Source: Deltaproteobacteria bacterium
GTDB taxonomy: Bacteria > Desulfobacterota > Binatia > Binatales > Binataceae
Direction of reading: 5' to 3'
NCBI GenBank assembly: GCA_021799555.1
Contig: JAJZAG010000210.1
Location: 1 to 6,657, forward strand
DNA length: 6,657 nucleotides
Part shown: positions 1 to 6,391 of the stretch, piece by piece
Numbering within the stretch: the stretch's first letter is position 1
Layout of the letters: every line of letters starts with the position of its first letter
Made by a program: the position numbers and the translations under genes
Notes under the pieces: model-generated
The model's input: the letters and a program-made list of their open reading frames with translations, nothing else
What the model was told of the DNA's origin: nothing
The model's database searches: none

Positions 1-107
1 GGACCAACCTGGCGATTCGCCACGGCCTCAACACCTATGACGGCCACGTTGCCCATCCCGCCGTGGCCCAAGCGCTCAGGATGAAAACGCACTCGCCATG
101 GGATTAG
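1..107 (+). CDS. ald: Alanine dehydrogenase, C-terminal end (partial)
   Basis: Only the last 34 codons and a TAG stop (105-107) are in the window; the reading frame begins at base 3. The peptide contains GLNTYDGHVAHPAVAQAL, which resembles the C-terminal signature of NAD-dependent alanine dehydrogenases (usually a KGLN-x-x-x-G-x-V-T-x-x-x-VA-x-x-L pattern). In that family the enzyme reversibly converts L-alanine to pyruvate and ammonia in the cytoplasm. The catalytic and Rossmann regions are off the left edge, so activity cannot be judged. The gene is the only plus-strand gene seen and converges on the lipoprotein gene, leaving 56 bases between the two stops. I see no clear hairpin with a T-run in that gap, so no terminator is assigned. 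The identification rests on a short tail from memory; a related transhydrogenase-like protein is the main alternative. Confidence 0.65.
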   Translation, partial: TNLAIRHGLNTYDGHVAHPAVAQALRMKTHSPWD

Positions 108-163
108 CAGGTGCGCGCTCGCGCTCGGCGGAACGCATCTCCAGAAGCAGTTAGAGAAGGCGC

Positions 164-952
164 TCAATACAATCCGTTGGAGCCGTTAGAGAAATTGTAG
201 CGCTGGTCGGCGGACTTGAGTTGTCCGTAGGTTCCAGTCTCAAAGCGTTTGACATTGTTTTGCAGGTTCAAGTCCTCGTGCAGATCGGCAACCGCCTGCT
301 GGACGCCTTCCTGCGCGATTTCGTTGGCGCGGACCCATCGCCCCGAATGCTGCACGAAGTTCACCAGGTTGAAAATGTTTTGCGAGAGCGCCTTCTGCGA
401 CTTTGCAAAACGCGCGGTCCATACCACCTGCTTGCTTTTGATATCGACGAACTTTAGCTGGAACGTCACCGACGCCGGCTCCGCCGAAGCATAGGCCAAT
501 CCGACGCGCTCCCTGTAGCGCTCGACGGTGCCGTAAAGAACGCCGTCGGCCGAGACCAAACGGCCCACGTCGAGCGCGTTAGTGTCGAGGTTCTGCGGAG
601 TTGTCGGTGGCAGTTTAACCAGCGCCTGCGCAACGTCGTCCTGTGGGATCAGCTGCCATCCGCCGGCTACTGCGGCCTGACTGTAAAGCTCCGCCGTGAT
701 CGCGTCACCGGCGTTCGGCGCGAGCGGTTCGCCTCCGGAAGGAGGCGCGTCGATGATGGGCATCACAGCTATCCGGTTGATCGTAATGGTTTTAATCGAG
801 CGGACCGCGTGCGTCGTCACGTCCTTTGGGGTCAGGTCGGCCACGGTCTGCTTGGCGCCTTCAAGTGTTTCCGCGGGAACCGTGATGCATCCGGCAATCG
901 CGATCGCCATCGCGACCGACAAAGCAATTCGTACGATTGGCAGGGTCTTCAT
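164..952 (-). CDS. Outer-membrane-type lipoprotein with CsgG/LpoB-like domain
   Basis: The 262-residue product starts with a lipoprotein signal peptide: basic start, hydrophobic stretch, and lipobox I-A-G-C with Cys22 as the predicted lipidated residue. Position +2 is Ile, not Asp, which fits sorting to the outer membrane. After a linker (about 25-58) comes an alpha/beta domain: strand IAVMPI at 61-66, a helix near 80-95, WQLIPQDDVAQAL at 99-111, the ADGVLYGTVERYRE segment at 135-148 and a strand pair VTFQLKFVD...KQVVWTARF at 162-182. This order resembles the CsgG/LpoB/TolB-N type periplasmic fold, where such lipoproteins serve in secretion or as partners of envelope enzymes. The tail (about 235-262) is polar and rich in Asn, Ser, Gly and Tyr. 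The ATG overlaps the aspS stop as ATGA, with AAAGGTG five bases upstream, so it is the last gene of the operon and probably translationally coupled. The exact function is unknown; the fold call is by pattern only. Confidence 0.8.
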   Translation of the reverse strand: MKTLPIVRIALSVAMAIAIAGCITVPAETLEGAKQTVADLTPKDVTTHAVRSIKTITINRIAVMPIIDAPPSGGEPLAPNAGDAITAELYSQAAVAGGWQLIPQDDVAQALVKLPPTTPQNLDTNALDVGRLVSADGVLYGTVERYRERVGLAYASAEPASVTFQLKFVDIKSKQVVWTARFAKSQKALSQNIFNLVNFVQHSGRWVRANEIAQEGVQQAVADLHEDLNLQNNVKRFETGTYGQLKSADQRYNFSNGSNGLY

Positions 953-2748
953 GATGTCACCTTTATCGACAGCTCACGAAGCTGGCGCGGATCGACCTCG
1001 GACGGCGCGCCGCTCATCGGATCCACCGCCTTCTGCGTTTTTGGAAACGCAATCACGTCGCGCAGCGAGTCCGTTCCGCACAACATCATACATAGCCTAT
1101 CGACGCCGAACGCGCATCCCCCATGCGGCGGCGCACCGTAGCCGAGCGCCTCGATCAGAAAGCCGAAGCGTTCGAGCGCCTCTTCACGCGACAACCCTAA
1201 TAACTCAAATACCTTAAGCTGCAACTCGCGGCTATGGATACGAATCGAGCCCCCGCCAAGCTCCTGCCCATTGAGCACCATGTCGTAGGCTATCGCGCGG
1301 GCGCCGAGCGCCGAGCTGCCGGACTCCAGCATCCGGAGGTCATCCGGATGCGGCGCGGTAAACGGATGGTTCACAGAAACCAGGCGTTTGTCATCTTCGC
1401 TGTATTCGAAGAGTGGAAAATCGACGATCCAGAGAAACTTGAGATCGTCTTCCGCGGCCAGCGAAAATTTCGCGCCGAGCTGAAGCCGCAGGTCGCCGAG
1501 AATCGGTCGCACCTTGGCTGGCTCTCCCGCCATGATGAGCATGGTGTCGCCGGTTTTGAGCCCCGCGATTTCAGCGGCGCTTGAGCGTTCGGCCTCCGAC
1601 ACAAACTTCGCGATCGGCCCCTGCCATCCGGCGTCCTGCACTTTGATCCACGCCAGCCCCATCGAGTAGCGCGTGCGAATCGCCTCGGTCATTTCGTCAA
1701 GCTCGCGCCGCGTAAGCTGATTCGCGGCAGGCAAGTTGATCGCGTAAACCCTGCCGCCCTGAGCAATAACCTCGGCGAAGACCTTGAACGAAGTCGCCGT
1801 GAAGGCGGAAGTCAGGTTTCTGATTTCAAGGCCGAAGCGCAGATCGGGCTTGTCGCTACCATAGCTCTCCATCGCATCGGCGTACGCCATCCGCGGGAAC
1901 GGAGTATTGATATCGACGCCGAGCACGCGCTCGTAAGCTGCGGCGATCATCCCTTCGGCGACGGATTGAACATCTTCGGGGCGCGGGCCGGTCATCTCGA
2001 GATCGATTTGGCTGAACTCGGGCTGACGATTCGCGCGCAGATCCTCGTCGCGAAAGCATCGCGCAATCTGGTAGTAGCGATCGAGTCCGCCGATCATCAG
2101 GATCTGCTTCAAGATTTGCGGCGATTGCGGCAAGGCGTAAAACTTGCCCGGATTCACGCGGCTCGGCACCAGGTAATCGCGCGCTCCCTCGGGCGTGGAT
2201 TTGAAAAGGATCGGCGTCTCGACTTCGATGAAGCCGTGCGCGTCCAGAAAATTGCGGATCGCTTGGAGGGCCTGATGCCGCCGGCGCAGATTACGCTGCA
2301 TCGCGGGCCGCCGCAGATCCAGATATCGGTACTTGAGTCGAACTTCCTCGGCGGCGGTGTCTTCGTCACCGATCGCAAATGGCGGCGGCGGCGACACGTT
2401 CAGGATCTCGAATGCACTCACGGCGATTTCAATCTCGCCGGTAGGGAGCTCCGCGTTGACGGTGCCCGCGGCACGGCGCACCACCGTGCCGCGCACCGCG
2501 ACAAAGAATTCGCTGCGCGCCTCGGCGCCCGCCTGATGCGAGCCCGCGTCGCGGGCAGGATTGAGCACGAGCTGAACGATACCCTCGCGGTCGCGGAGAT
2601 CGATAAAGATGAGTCCGCCATGATCGCGCCGCGTCTGCACCCATCCGTGCAGCGCAACTTCGCGCCCCGCGTCGGACGCGCGCAGCGTGCCGCAGTAGTC
2701 AGTACGCTGCCACGGCGGCAGCGGCGAGTATGTTTCCGATTTCGGCAT
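949..2748 (-). CDS. aspS: Aspartyl-tRNA synthetase, bacterial type, probably non-discriminating (Asp/Asn)
   Basis: This 599-residue class II synthetase charges tRNA with aspartate in the cytoplasm and has the usual bacterial length. The N-terminal OB-fold anticodon domain (about 15-120) is followed by the catalytic core: PTPILF/EGARDYLVPSR region, QSPQ at 208-211, motif 2 with R230-C-F-R233-D-E-D-L-R238, the bacterial GAD insertion (about 290-410), and motif 3 with GVDRL ending near Arg551. The frame is open to a TTG at 2802, but the ATG at 2748 (MPKSETYS) is chosen: GGAG lies three bases upstream, and the extra 18 residues are not family-like. His43 (in RRDHGG) and Gly95 match the residues known from Pseudomonas-type AspRS that also charges tRNA-Asn; discriminating E. 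coli AspRS has Leu and Lys there. It lies 61 bases after hisS and overlaps the lipoprotein start by four bases. Confidence 0.97.
   Translation of the reverse strand: MPKSETYSPLPPWQRTDYCGTLRASDAGREVALHGWVQTRRDHGGLIFIDLRDREGIVQLVLNPARDAGSHQAGAEARSEFFVAVRGTVVRRAAGTVNAELPTGEIEIAVSAFEILNVSPPPPFAIGDEDTAAEEVRLKYRYLDLRRPAMQRNLRRRHQALQAIRNFLDAHGFIEVETPILFKSTPEGARDYLVPSRVNPGKFYALPQSPQILKQILMIGGLDRYYQIARCFRDEDLRANRQPEFSQIDLEMTGPRPEDVQSVAEGMIAAAYERVLGVDINTPFPRMAYADAMESYGSDKPDLRFGLEIRNLTSAFTATSFKVFAEVIAQGGRVYAINLPAANQLTRRELDEMTEAIRTRYSMGLAWIKVQDAGWQGPIAKFVSEAERSSAAEIAGLKTGDTMLIMAGEPAKVRPILGDLRLQLGAKFSLAAEDDLKFLWIVDFPLFEYSEDDKRLVSVNHPFTAPHPDDLRMLESGSSALGARAIAYDMVLNGQELGGGSIRIHSRELQLKVFELLGLSREEALERFGFLIEALGYGAPPHGGCAFGVDRLCMMLCGTDSLRDVIAFPKTQKAVDPMSGAPSEVDPRQLRELSIKVTS
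958..964 (-). promoter_or_regulatory. Ribosome binding site of the lipoprotein gene, inside aspS
   Basis: On the minus strand AAAGGTG lies five bases before the ATG at 952. It sits within the last codons of aspS, so the lipoprotein has its own Shine-Dalgarno in addition to the ATGA stop/start overlap. This supports the chosen start and expression from the aspS transcript. Confidence 0.6.
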
Positions 2749-2809
2749 GTGCTCCGTCTTTTCCGTCAATTCCAACCAGAATACTTGCGCGCTGAAGTCC
2801 AAGGAACAG

Positions 2810-4138
2810 TCATGTAGTCGCGCCCATCTCGTCGATCAAATCCGCCGTGGCGACCTCGCGTTGAGTCCCGGCCTTGAGGTCCTTCAGTTGAACGACGCCG
2901 CGGGTCAGTTCGGTGTCCCCGATAATCACCGCATAGCGCGCGCCGATCTTGTTCGCGCGCGCCAGCGCAGCCTTGAGCTTCCGCTCTGGCGATGCGAGCT
3001 CGACGGCCTTGCCTCCGGGCACACGCAGCTCGTGCGCGACAACAAACGCTCTCTCAATCGCCGCATCGCCTAACGACGCCACCACTGCATCGACACGCCG
3101 GGAGCCATTCGCGTCCTTGGTTCCAGCGACCGCACCAACCGCATCTGGATCGTGAGCCTTGTCGTGCAAGCGAGCCGAGCTTGGCGCGGCCAACGTCCGT
3201 TCGTAGGCGAGCACCAACCGTTCGATTCCGATCGCAAATCCGATTCCCGGTACGCGCGCTCCACCGAGCGCTTCGACAAGGCCGTCGTATCGTCCGCCGG
3301 CGATCACCGCGCTTTGCGATCCCACGTCGCCGGATAGAACTTCAAAAGCCGTGCGCGTGTAATAATCGAGACCACGCACCAGGCGCGGGTTAATTACAAA
3401 CTCGATCGAGGTTGCCTTGAGCAGCCGCTGCACCATCGCGAAATGCGCTCGGCATGCTTCGCAGAGAAAGTCGAGGCTGCCCGGCGCCTGCTTCGTCAGT
3501 GCGACGTCGATCTTGCAGTCGAGCAGCCGCAGGGGATTGCGGTCGATTCGGTTGTGACAGTCTTCACAGAGTTCGTTCAGATGTGCGCGACCCCACTCGA
3601 CCAGCGCCGCGCGATACGCGGGGCGGCATTCAGCGCAACCAAGCGAGTTGACTTCCATCGTAACGTCGAGATTCAGAAACCGTGCGATGTCGTCGATCAT
3701 GACCAGAAGTTCCGCATCGCAAACGGCGTCGCTGCGCCCGAACACCTCGACGCCAAACTGATGAAACTGCCGGTAGCGTCCCTTCTGCGGACGTTCGCGC
3801 CGGAACATCGGCCCCGAATAGAAAAAGCGCTGCTCCGGATTGCTCCGATCCAATCCCGCTTCGAGGTACGCCCGCACGACGCCCGGCGTGCCTTCGGGCC
3901 GAAGCGCGATCAACTGCTCGCTCTGCTCGCCCTCGGGAAAGACGTACATCTGCTTCTCGACGATATCGGAAGTCTCGCCGGTCGATCGCTGATAGAGTTC
4001 AACGCGCTCGACTATGGGAAGGCGAATCTCGCCGAAATTGTAGAGGCGTGCGACGCGCGCAGCCAAATTTTCGATGTACGACGCTGCCGCGGCGGCGACC
4101 CCATCGAGATCCTGAAAGCCACGCACTCGTTGTATCAT
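2810..4138 (-). CDS. hisS: Histidyl-tRNA synthetase
   Basis: The 442-residue product charges tRNA-His in the cytoplasm. Class II and HisRS signatures are present in order: RVRGFQD at the start, ALRPEGTPGVVRAYLE at 78-93, motif 2 with MFRRERPQKGRYRQFHQFGVE at about 111-131, the HisRS-specific RGLDYYTRTAFE at 255-266, GGRYDGL at 281-287 and motif 3 GIGFAIGIERL at 298-308. A C-terminal HGTP anticodon-binding domain occupies about 350-442. The insertion region carries three CxxC pairs (168/171, 191/194, 226/229) plus Cys208, which could bind a metal. A polar linker of about 35 residues (313-348) precedes the anticodon domain. The frame stays open to 4291, but that extension would run deep into the deacetylase gene and encodes Arg-rich, unfamiliar sequence. 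The ATG at 4138 gives the family N-terminus, overlaps the deacetylase stop as ATGA and follows GGAAGG. Confidence 0.97.
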   Translation of the reverse strand: MIQRVRGFQDLDGVAAAAASYIENLAARVARLYNFGEIRLPIVERVELYQRSTGETSDIVEKQMYVFPEGEQSEQLIALRPEGTPGVVRAYLEAGLDRSNPEQRFFYSGPMFRRERPQKGRYRQFHQFGVEVFGRSDAVCDAELLVMIDDIARFLNLDVTMEVNSLGCAECRPAYRAALVEWGRAHLNELCEDCHNRIDRNPLRLLDCKIDVALTKQAPGSLDFLCEACRAHFAMVQRLLKATSIEFVINPRLVRGLDYYTRTAFEVLSGDVGSQSAVIAGGRYDGLVEALGGARVPGIGFAIGIERLVLAYERTLAAPSSARLHDKAHDPDAVGAVAGTKDANGSRRVDAVVASLGDAAIERAFVVAHELRVPGGKAVELASPERKLKAALARANKIGARYAVIIGDTELTRGVVQLKDLKAGTQREVATADLIDEMGATT

Positions 4139-5034
4139 CGGCCTTCCGGCCTCTTCGCCGTGCCGCGCATCGCGTCGCGCAGCTTGCGGTAGCCGATCAG
4201 CTCGACGCCTTCGTCCGCGATCAGGCGGCGGGCGTGTTCCGAGGTGAAGAAGCGGAAGTCCGCCTCGCGCTGCTCGGGATCGTTGGCGCATCCGCGAAGC
4301 TCGGCGCGGGCGAACGCCGGATGCGCGTAAATCTCCGAGATTCCCGGGCGCAGCGATCGGATCGTATCGGTCCAGAACCGATCGGTCTCCTCGACCTTGC
4401 GCGCGGGATGCGCGATGAAGTTGTCCGGGTAGAGAATCCCGTCGCGGTCGAGGCCTTCGAGGATCGCGTCGAACCCCATACGCCGCATGAAGCGCCGCGG
4501 CGTCATCCTGATCGGCAGCCGGTACTCGCGCGCCAGCCGCCAGTAGATTTCGTGATAGTCGGCGCGCAGATGCAGCGGGCCCATGTGCGAATCAATATGG
4601 GTCACGTCGATTCCCGCCGCGAGTGCCCTGTCGATCTGCGCGCGCAGTTCTTCCTCGGCCTCGTCGAGGCGGTCATGAGCGTAAACCTCGGGAACGTCAG
4701 CCCAAAGGTAACCGCGCCTGTCGGTCAGCGACGGAACCGCGCGAGGCCCCAGCACGGGACCCCATTTGTACGACGGCCACTCGCTGGTGAGCGTCAGATG
4801 CACGCCCAAATCCATCGCCGGATTGGCGCGCGCGAATTCGGCCGCCTCCTCGAACCACGGGCAGGTGGTCAGGATTGTCGAGGAAGTGAAGATCCCGGCG
4901 CTTAGCCCTTCGATCGTCGCCGCGTTCTCGTCATGACACATCCCGAAATCGTCGGCGTTGACGATCAGCAGCCGGGCGTCAGACGGATAGCCGAGGCGCT
5001 GCGCAATCGAGGTTTCCTCAGGTTGATTATTCAT
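4135..5034 (-). CDS. ChbG/YdjC (HpnK)-type carbohydrate deacetylase
   Basis: The 299-residue product carries the family signatures: strand plus NADDFG at 26-31 (Asp28/Asp29), the GVHLTLT motif with His79, HIDSHMGPLH at 146-155, and EIYAHPAF with His238 near the C-terminus. Members are metal-dependent hydrolases that remove acetyl groups from amino sugars such as chito-oligosaccharides or from hopanoid-linked sugars. No signal peptide is visible, so it is probably cytoplasmic. The active-site loop is unusual: many members have a His-rich H-D-S-H-x-H-x-H run, whereas here Met-Gly-Pro-Leu follows His150 before the next His155. The start is uncertain. The frame extends to an ATG at 5076, but the ATG at 5034 is preferred because a promoter-like extended -10 (5067-5075) would place the transcript start downstream of 5076. 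Neither start has a good Shine-Dalgarno. It is the first gene of the hisS-aspS operon and overlaps hisS by four bases. The natural substrate is unknown. Confidence 0.85.
   Translation of the reverse strand: MNNQPEETSIAQRLGYPSDARLLIVNADDFGMCHDENAATIEGLSAGIFTSSTILTTCPWFEEAAEFARANPAMDLGVHLTLTSEWPSYKWGPVLGPRAVPSLTDRRGYLWADVPEVYAHDRLDEAEEELRAQIDRALAAGIDVTHIDSHMGPLHLRADYHEIYWRLAREYRLPIRMTPRRFMRRMGFDAILEGLDRDGILYPDNFIAHPARKVEETDRFWTDTIRSLRPGISEIYAHPAFARAELRGCANDPEQREADFRFFTSEHARRLIADEGVELIGYRKLRDAMRGTAKRPEGR
4142..4147 (-). promoter_or_regulatory. Ribosome binding site of hisS
   Basis: On the minus strand GGAAGG lies three bases before the hisS ATG, within the last codons of the deacetylase gene. 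Together with the ATGA overlap it fixes the internal hisS start against the longer open frame that reaches 4291. Confidence 0.5.
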
Positions 5035-5066
5035 GGGTTCGTTTCGTCGAAAATTCGATGGTGGCG

Positions 5067-5075
5067 ATTCTAGCA
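5067..5075 (-). promoter_or_regulatory. Candidate extended -10 promoter of the deacetylase-hisS-aspS-lipoprotein operon
   Basis: On the minus strand the sequence TGCTAGAAT matches an extended -10 element: TGn followed by TAGAAT, five of six bases of TATAAT. No convincing -35 hexamer stands 16-18 bases upstream, where the T-rich tail of the terminator lies; extended -10 promoters can work without one. Transcription would begin near 5060, giving a leader of about 26 bases before the ATG at 5034. The site lies directly after a strong terminator, where the downstream operon needs a promoter. Confidence 0.5.
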
Positions 5076-5088
5076 TGCCCCGAAAAAC

Positions 5089-5118
5089 AAAAGGGCCGCC
5101 TGCTCGGGCGGCCCTTTT
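5089..5118 (-). terminator. Intrinsic terminator of the DUF35-thiolase unit
   Basis: A perfect 12-base inverted repeat (AAAAGGGCCGCC and its complement) encloses a 6-base loop. On the minus strand it is followed by TTTTGTTTTT, a good U-tract, and it begins 31 bases past the thiolase stop. On the plus strand the stem ends with only TTTT and no plus-strand gene leads into it, so the working direction is minus. It separates the thiolase unit from the deacetylase-hisS-aspS operon. Confidence 0.9.
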
Positions 5119-5149
5119 CGCGATGCCATTGATGGCTTCGATCCGGCCA

Positions 5150-6310
5150 TTAGATGGTCAAGACATTGATCGTGCATGCGGAGCCCAGTCCGATTACGTG
5201 CGCCTGTCCGGCCTTCGCATTGGGCACCTGACGATCCTTGGCGCGCTCGTCCTGAGTGAGATGCCACACGACCTCGCAGATGTTTGCGACGCCGGTCGCG
5301 CCGAGCGGATGGCCCTTCGAGAGTAATCCGCCGGAGACGTTGACCGGGGCGAATCCGCCGAGGCTGGGATGCACTCCGCCTTTCTTGTCAATAAATTCGC
5401 CCGCTTCGCCGTCGCCGCACAGGCCGAGGTTCTCGTAATGGACGAGTTCAGCGGTCGCGAAGCAATCATGCAGCTCGGTGAGCGCGATATCCTTGGGTCC
5501 GATACCAGCCTTTTCGTAGGCTTGCTTTGAAGCGCGGCGCGTAAGCGTGCTCACGTCCGGCAGGGTCAGAGTGCGGTCAGTGTACGGATCGGAAGTTAGA
5601 ATGGATGCAGCCACCTTGGGACGCTTGCGTCCGCCGGCAAGCTGTTTGAGCTTCTTTTCGGAAACCAGGATCGCGGCCGCGGCGCCGTCGCCGGTCGGGC
5701 AGCACATATAGAGCGTGTTCGGATAGCCGACCATCCGGGCGTTCATCACGTCTTCGAGCGTGACTTCGTTGCGATACTGCGAGAACGGATTCTTGGTCGC
5801 ATGCTTGTGCGACTTCACCGAAATCTTCGCGAAGTGTTCGAGCTTGGTGCCGTACTTGCGCATGTGCTCGATACCCGCCTGTCCGAACACCGCCGGCATC
5901 AGGCCCGAGCCCATTTTGCCTTCAGTCGAGTAGGCGGGATCTCCGGCGCCTGCGCCGCCGAGTAACCCCTGCTTGCCCATCTGCTCGACGCCAACCGCCA
6001 TCGTGATGTCGTACATACCGGACGCGATCGACATGTAAGCCTCGCGAAACGCGGTCGATCCGGTCGCGCAGGCATTCGAGACGTTGATTACCGGAATGCC
6101 GGTCTGACCGATTTGCTGGAGGATACGCTGCCCGACCATCGCGTTGGACTGATACAGGTTTCCGCACGCGAACATCTCGACGTCCTGAATCTTGATGCCG
6201 GCATCCTTGAGCGCGATCAGCGCGGCCTCGCCGCCCAGTTCTGGAACAGTCTTCTCGGGATAGCGTCCGAACTTAATCATCCCTGTGCCGAGAACATAAA
6301 CGTTTTCCAT
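5150..6310 (-). CDS. SCP2-type thiolase (acetyl-CoA acetyltransferase-like / lipid-transfer thiolase)
   Basis: The 386-residue product has the thiolase fold without an SCP2 sterol-carrier domain, normal for bacterial members. The nucleophile is Cys81 in NVSNACATGS. The second half has HDCF at 281-284 (His281, Cys283) and SKGHPLGATG with His334. In ordinary thiolases the second motif is NEAF and the base cysteine comes from a late CxG motif; in SCP2 thiolases the HDCF cysteine is known to replace it. The late region here reads GLGSACTINVL, with Cys379 but no CxG. Such enzymes cleave or form 3-ketoacyl-CoA, or with DUF35 partners act on branched or sterol side-chain acyl-CoA. The ATG at 6310 has a strong AGGAGG seven bases upstream. 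It follows the DUF35 gene after 81 bases and ends 31 bases before a strong terminator. The substrate cannot be read from the sequence. Confidence 0.9.
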   Translation of the reverse strand: MENVYVLGTGMIKFGRYPEKTVPELGGEAALIALKDAGIKIQDVEMFACGNLYQSNAMVGQRILQQIGQTGIPVINVSNACATGSTAFREAYMSIASGMYDITMAVGVEQMGKQGLLGGAGAGDPAYSTEGKMGSGLMPAVFGQAGIEHMRKYGTKLEHFAKISVKSHKHATKNPFSQYRNEVTLEDVMNARMVGYPNTLYMCCPTGDGAAAAILVSEKKLKQLAGGRKRPKVAASILTSDPYTDRTLTLPDVSTLTRRASKQAYEKAGIGPKDIALTELHDCFATAELVHYENLGLCGDGEAGEFIDKKGGVHPSLGGFAPVNVSGGLLSKGHPLGATGVANICEVVWHLTQDERAKDRQVPNAKAGQAHVIGLGSACTINVLTI

Positions 6311-6317
6311 CTTAGAA

Positions 6318-6323
6318 CCTCCT
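6318..6323 (-). promoter_or_regulatory. Strong ribosome binding site of the thiolase gene
   Basis: On the minus strand a perfect AGGAGG lies seven bases before the ATG at 6310. A GC-rich hairpin (6325-6337, GCGGC-CCG-GCCGC read on the plus strand) sits one base upstream of it in the transcript. This is the best Shine-Dalgarno in the window, suggesting high translation of the thiolase. Confidence 0.75.
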
Positions 6324-6324
6324 G

Positions 6325-6337
6325 GCGGCCCGGCCGC
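6325..6337. repeat. GC-rich inverted repeat upstream of the thiolase ribosome site
   Basis: GCGGC and GCCGC form a five-base stem around CCG, in the 81-base gap between the DUF35 and thiolase genes. It adjoins the thiolase Shine-Dalgarno. There is no T-run, so it is not a terminator; a role in translation or mRNA stability is only a possibility. GC-rich DNA yields such repeats by chance. Confidence 0.4.
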
Positions 6338-6391
6338 GGGCTGGGTCCGTCGCTTGCAATTGCATGGCGCCCTGCTTATCCGCGCCGGATT

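Noticed and set aside
108..163. Terminator between the converging ald and lipoprotein genes
   Set aside because: Only a four-base GCGC stem with no following T-run is visible on either strand.
150..193. Direct repeat GTTAGAGAA at 150-158 and 185-193
   Set aside because: Nine bases, two copies, one inside the lipoprotein gene; too short to be more than chance.
2749..2802. TTG start giving AspRS 18 extra residues
   Set aside because: No Shine-Dalgarno before the TTG and the added residues are not typical of AspRS; the ATG at 2748 has GGAG upstream.
2749..2809. Separate promoter or leader regulator (T-box-like) for aspS in the 61-base gap
   Set aside because: No acceptable -35/-10 pair with proper spacing is visible and the gap is far too short for a T-box.
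1966..2817. Long plus-strand open frame (283 codons) opposite aspS
   Set aside because: It is antisense to a clearly conserved aspS, its product is Arg/Ala-rich and resembles no family I know. Long antisense frames are common in GC-rich DNA.
3443..4192. Plus-strand open frame (249 codons) opposite hisS
   Set aside because: It mirrors the hisS codons and shows no recognisable domain or ribosome site; a shadow frame.
4139..4291. N-terminal extension of 51 residues on hisS
   Set aside because: It would overlap the deacetylase gene by about 150 bases and encodes Arg/Pro-rich sequence unlike HisRS. The start at 4138 has the family N-terminus and an ATGA coupling.
4048..4905. Plus-strand open frame (285 codons) opposite the deacetylase
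   Set aside because: The deacetylase frame carries all the conserved motifs; this one is Arg-rich and featureless.
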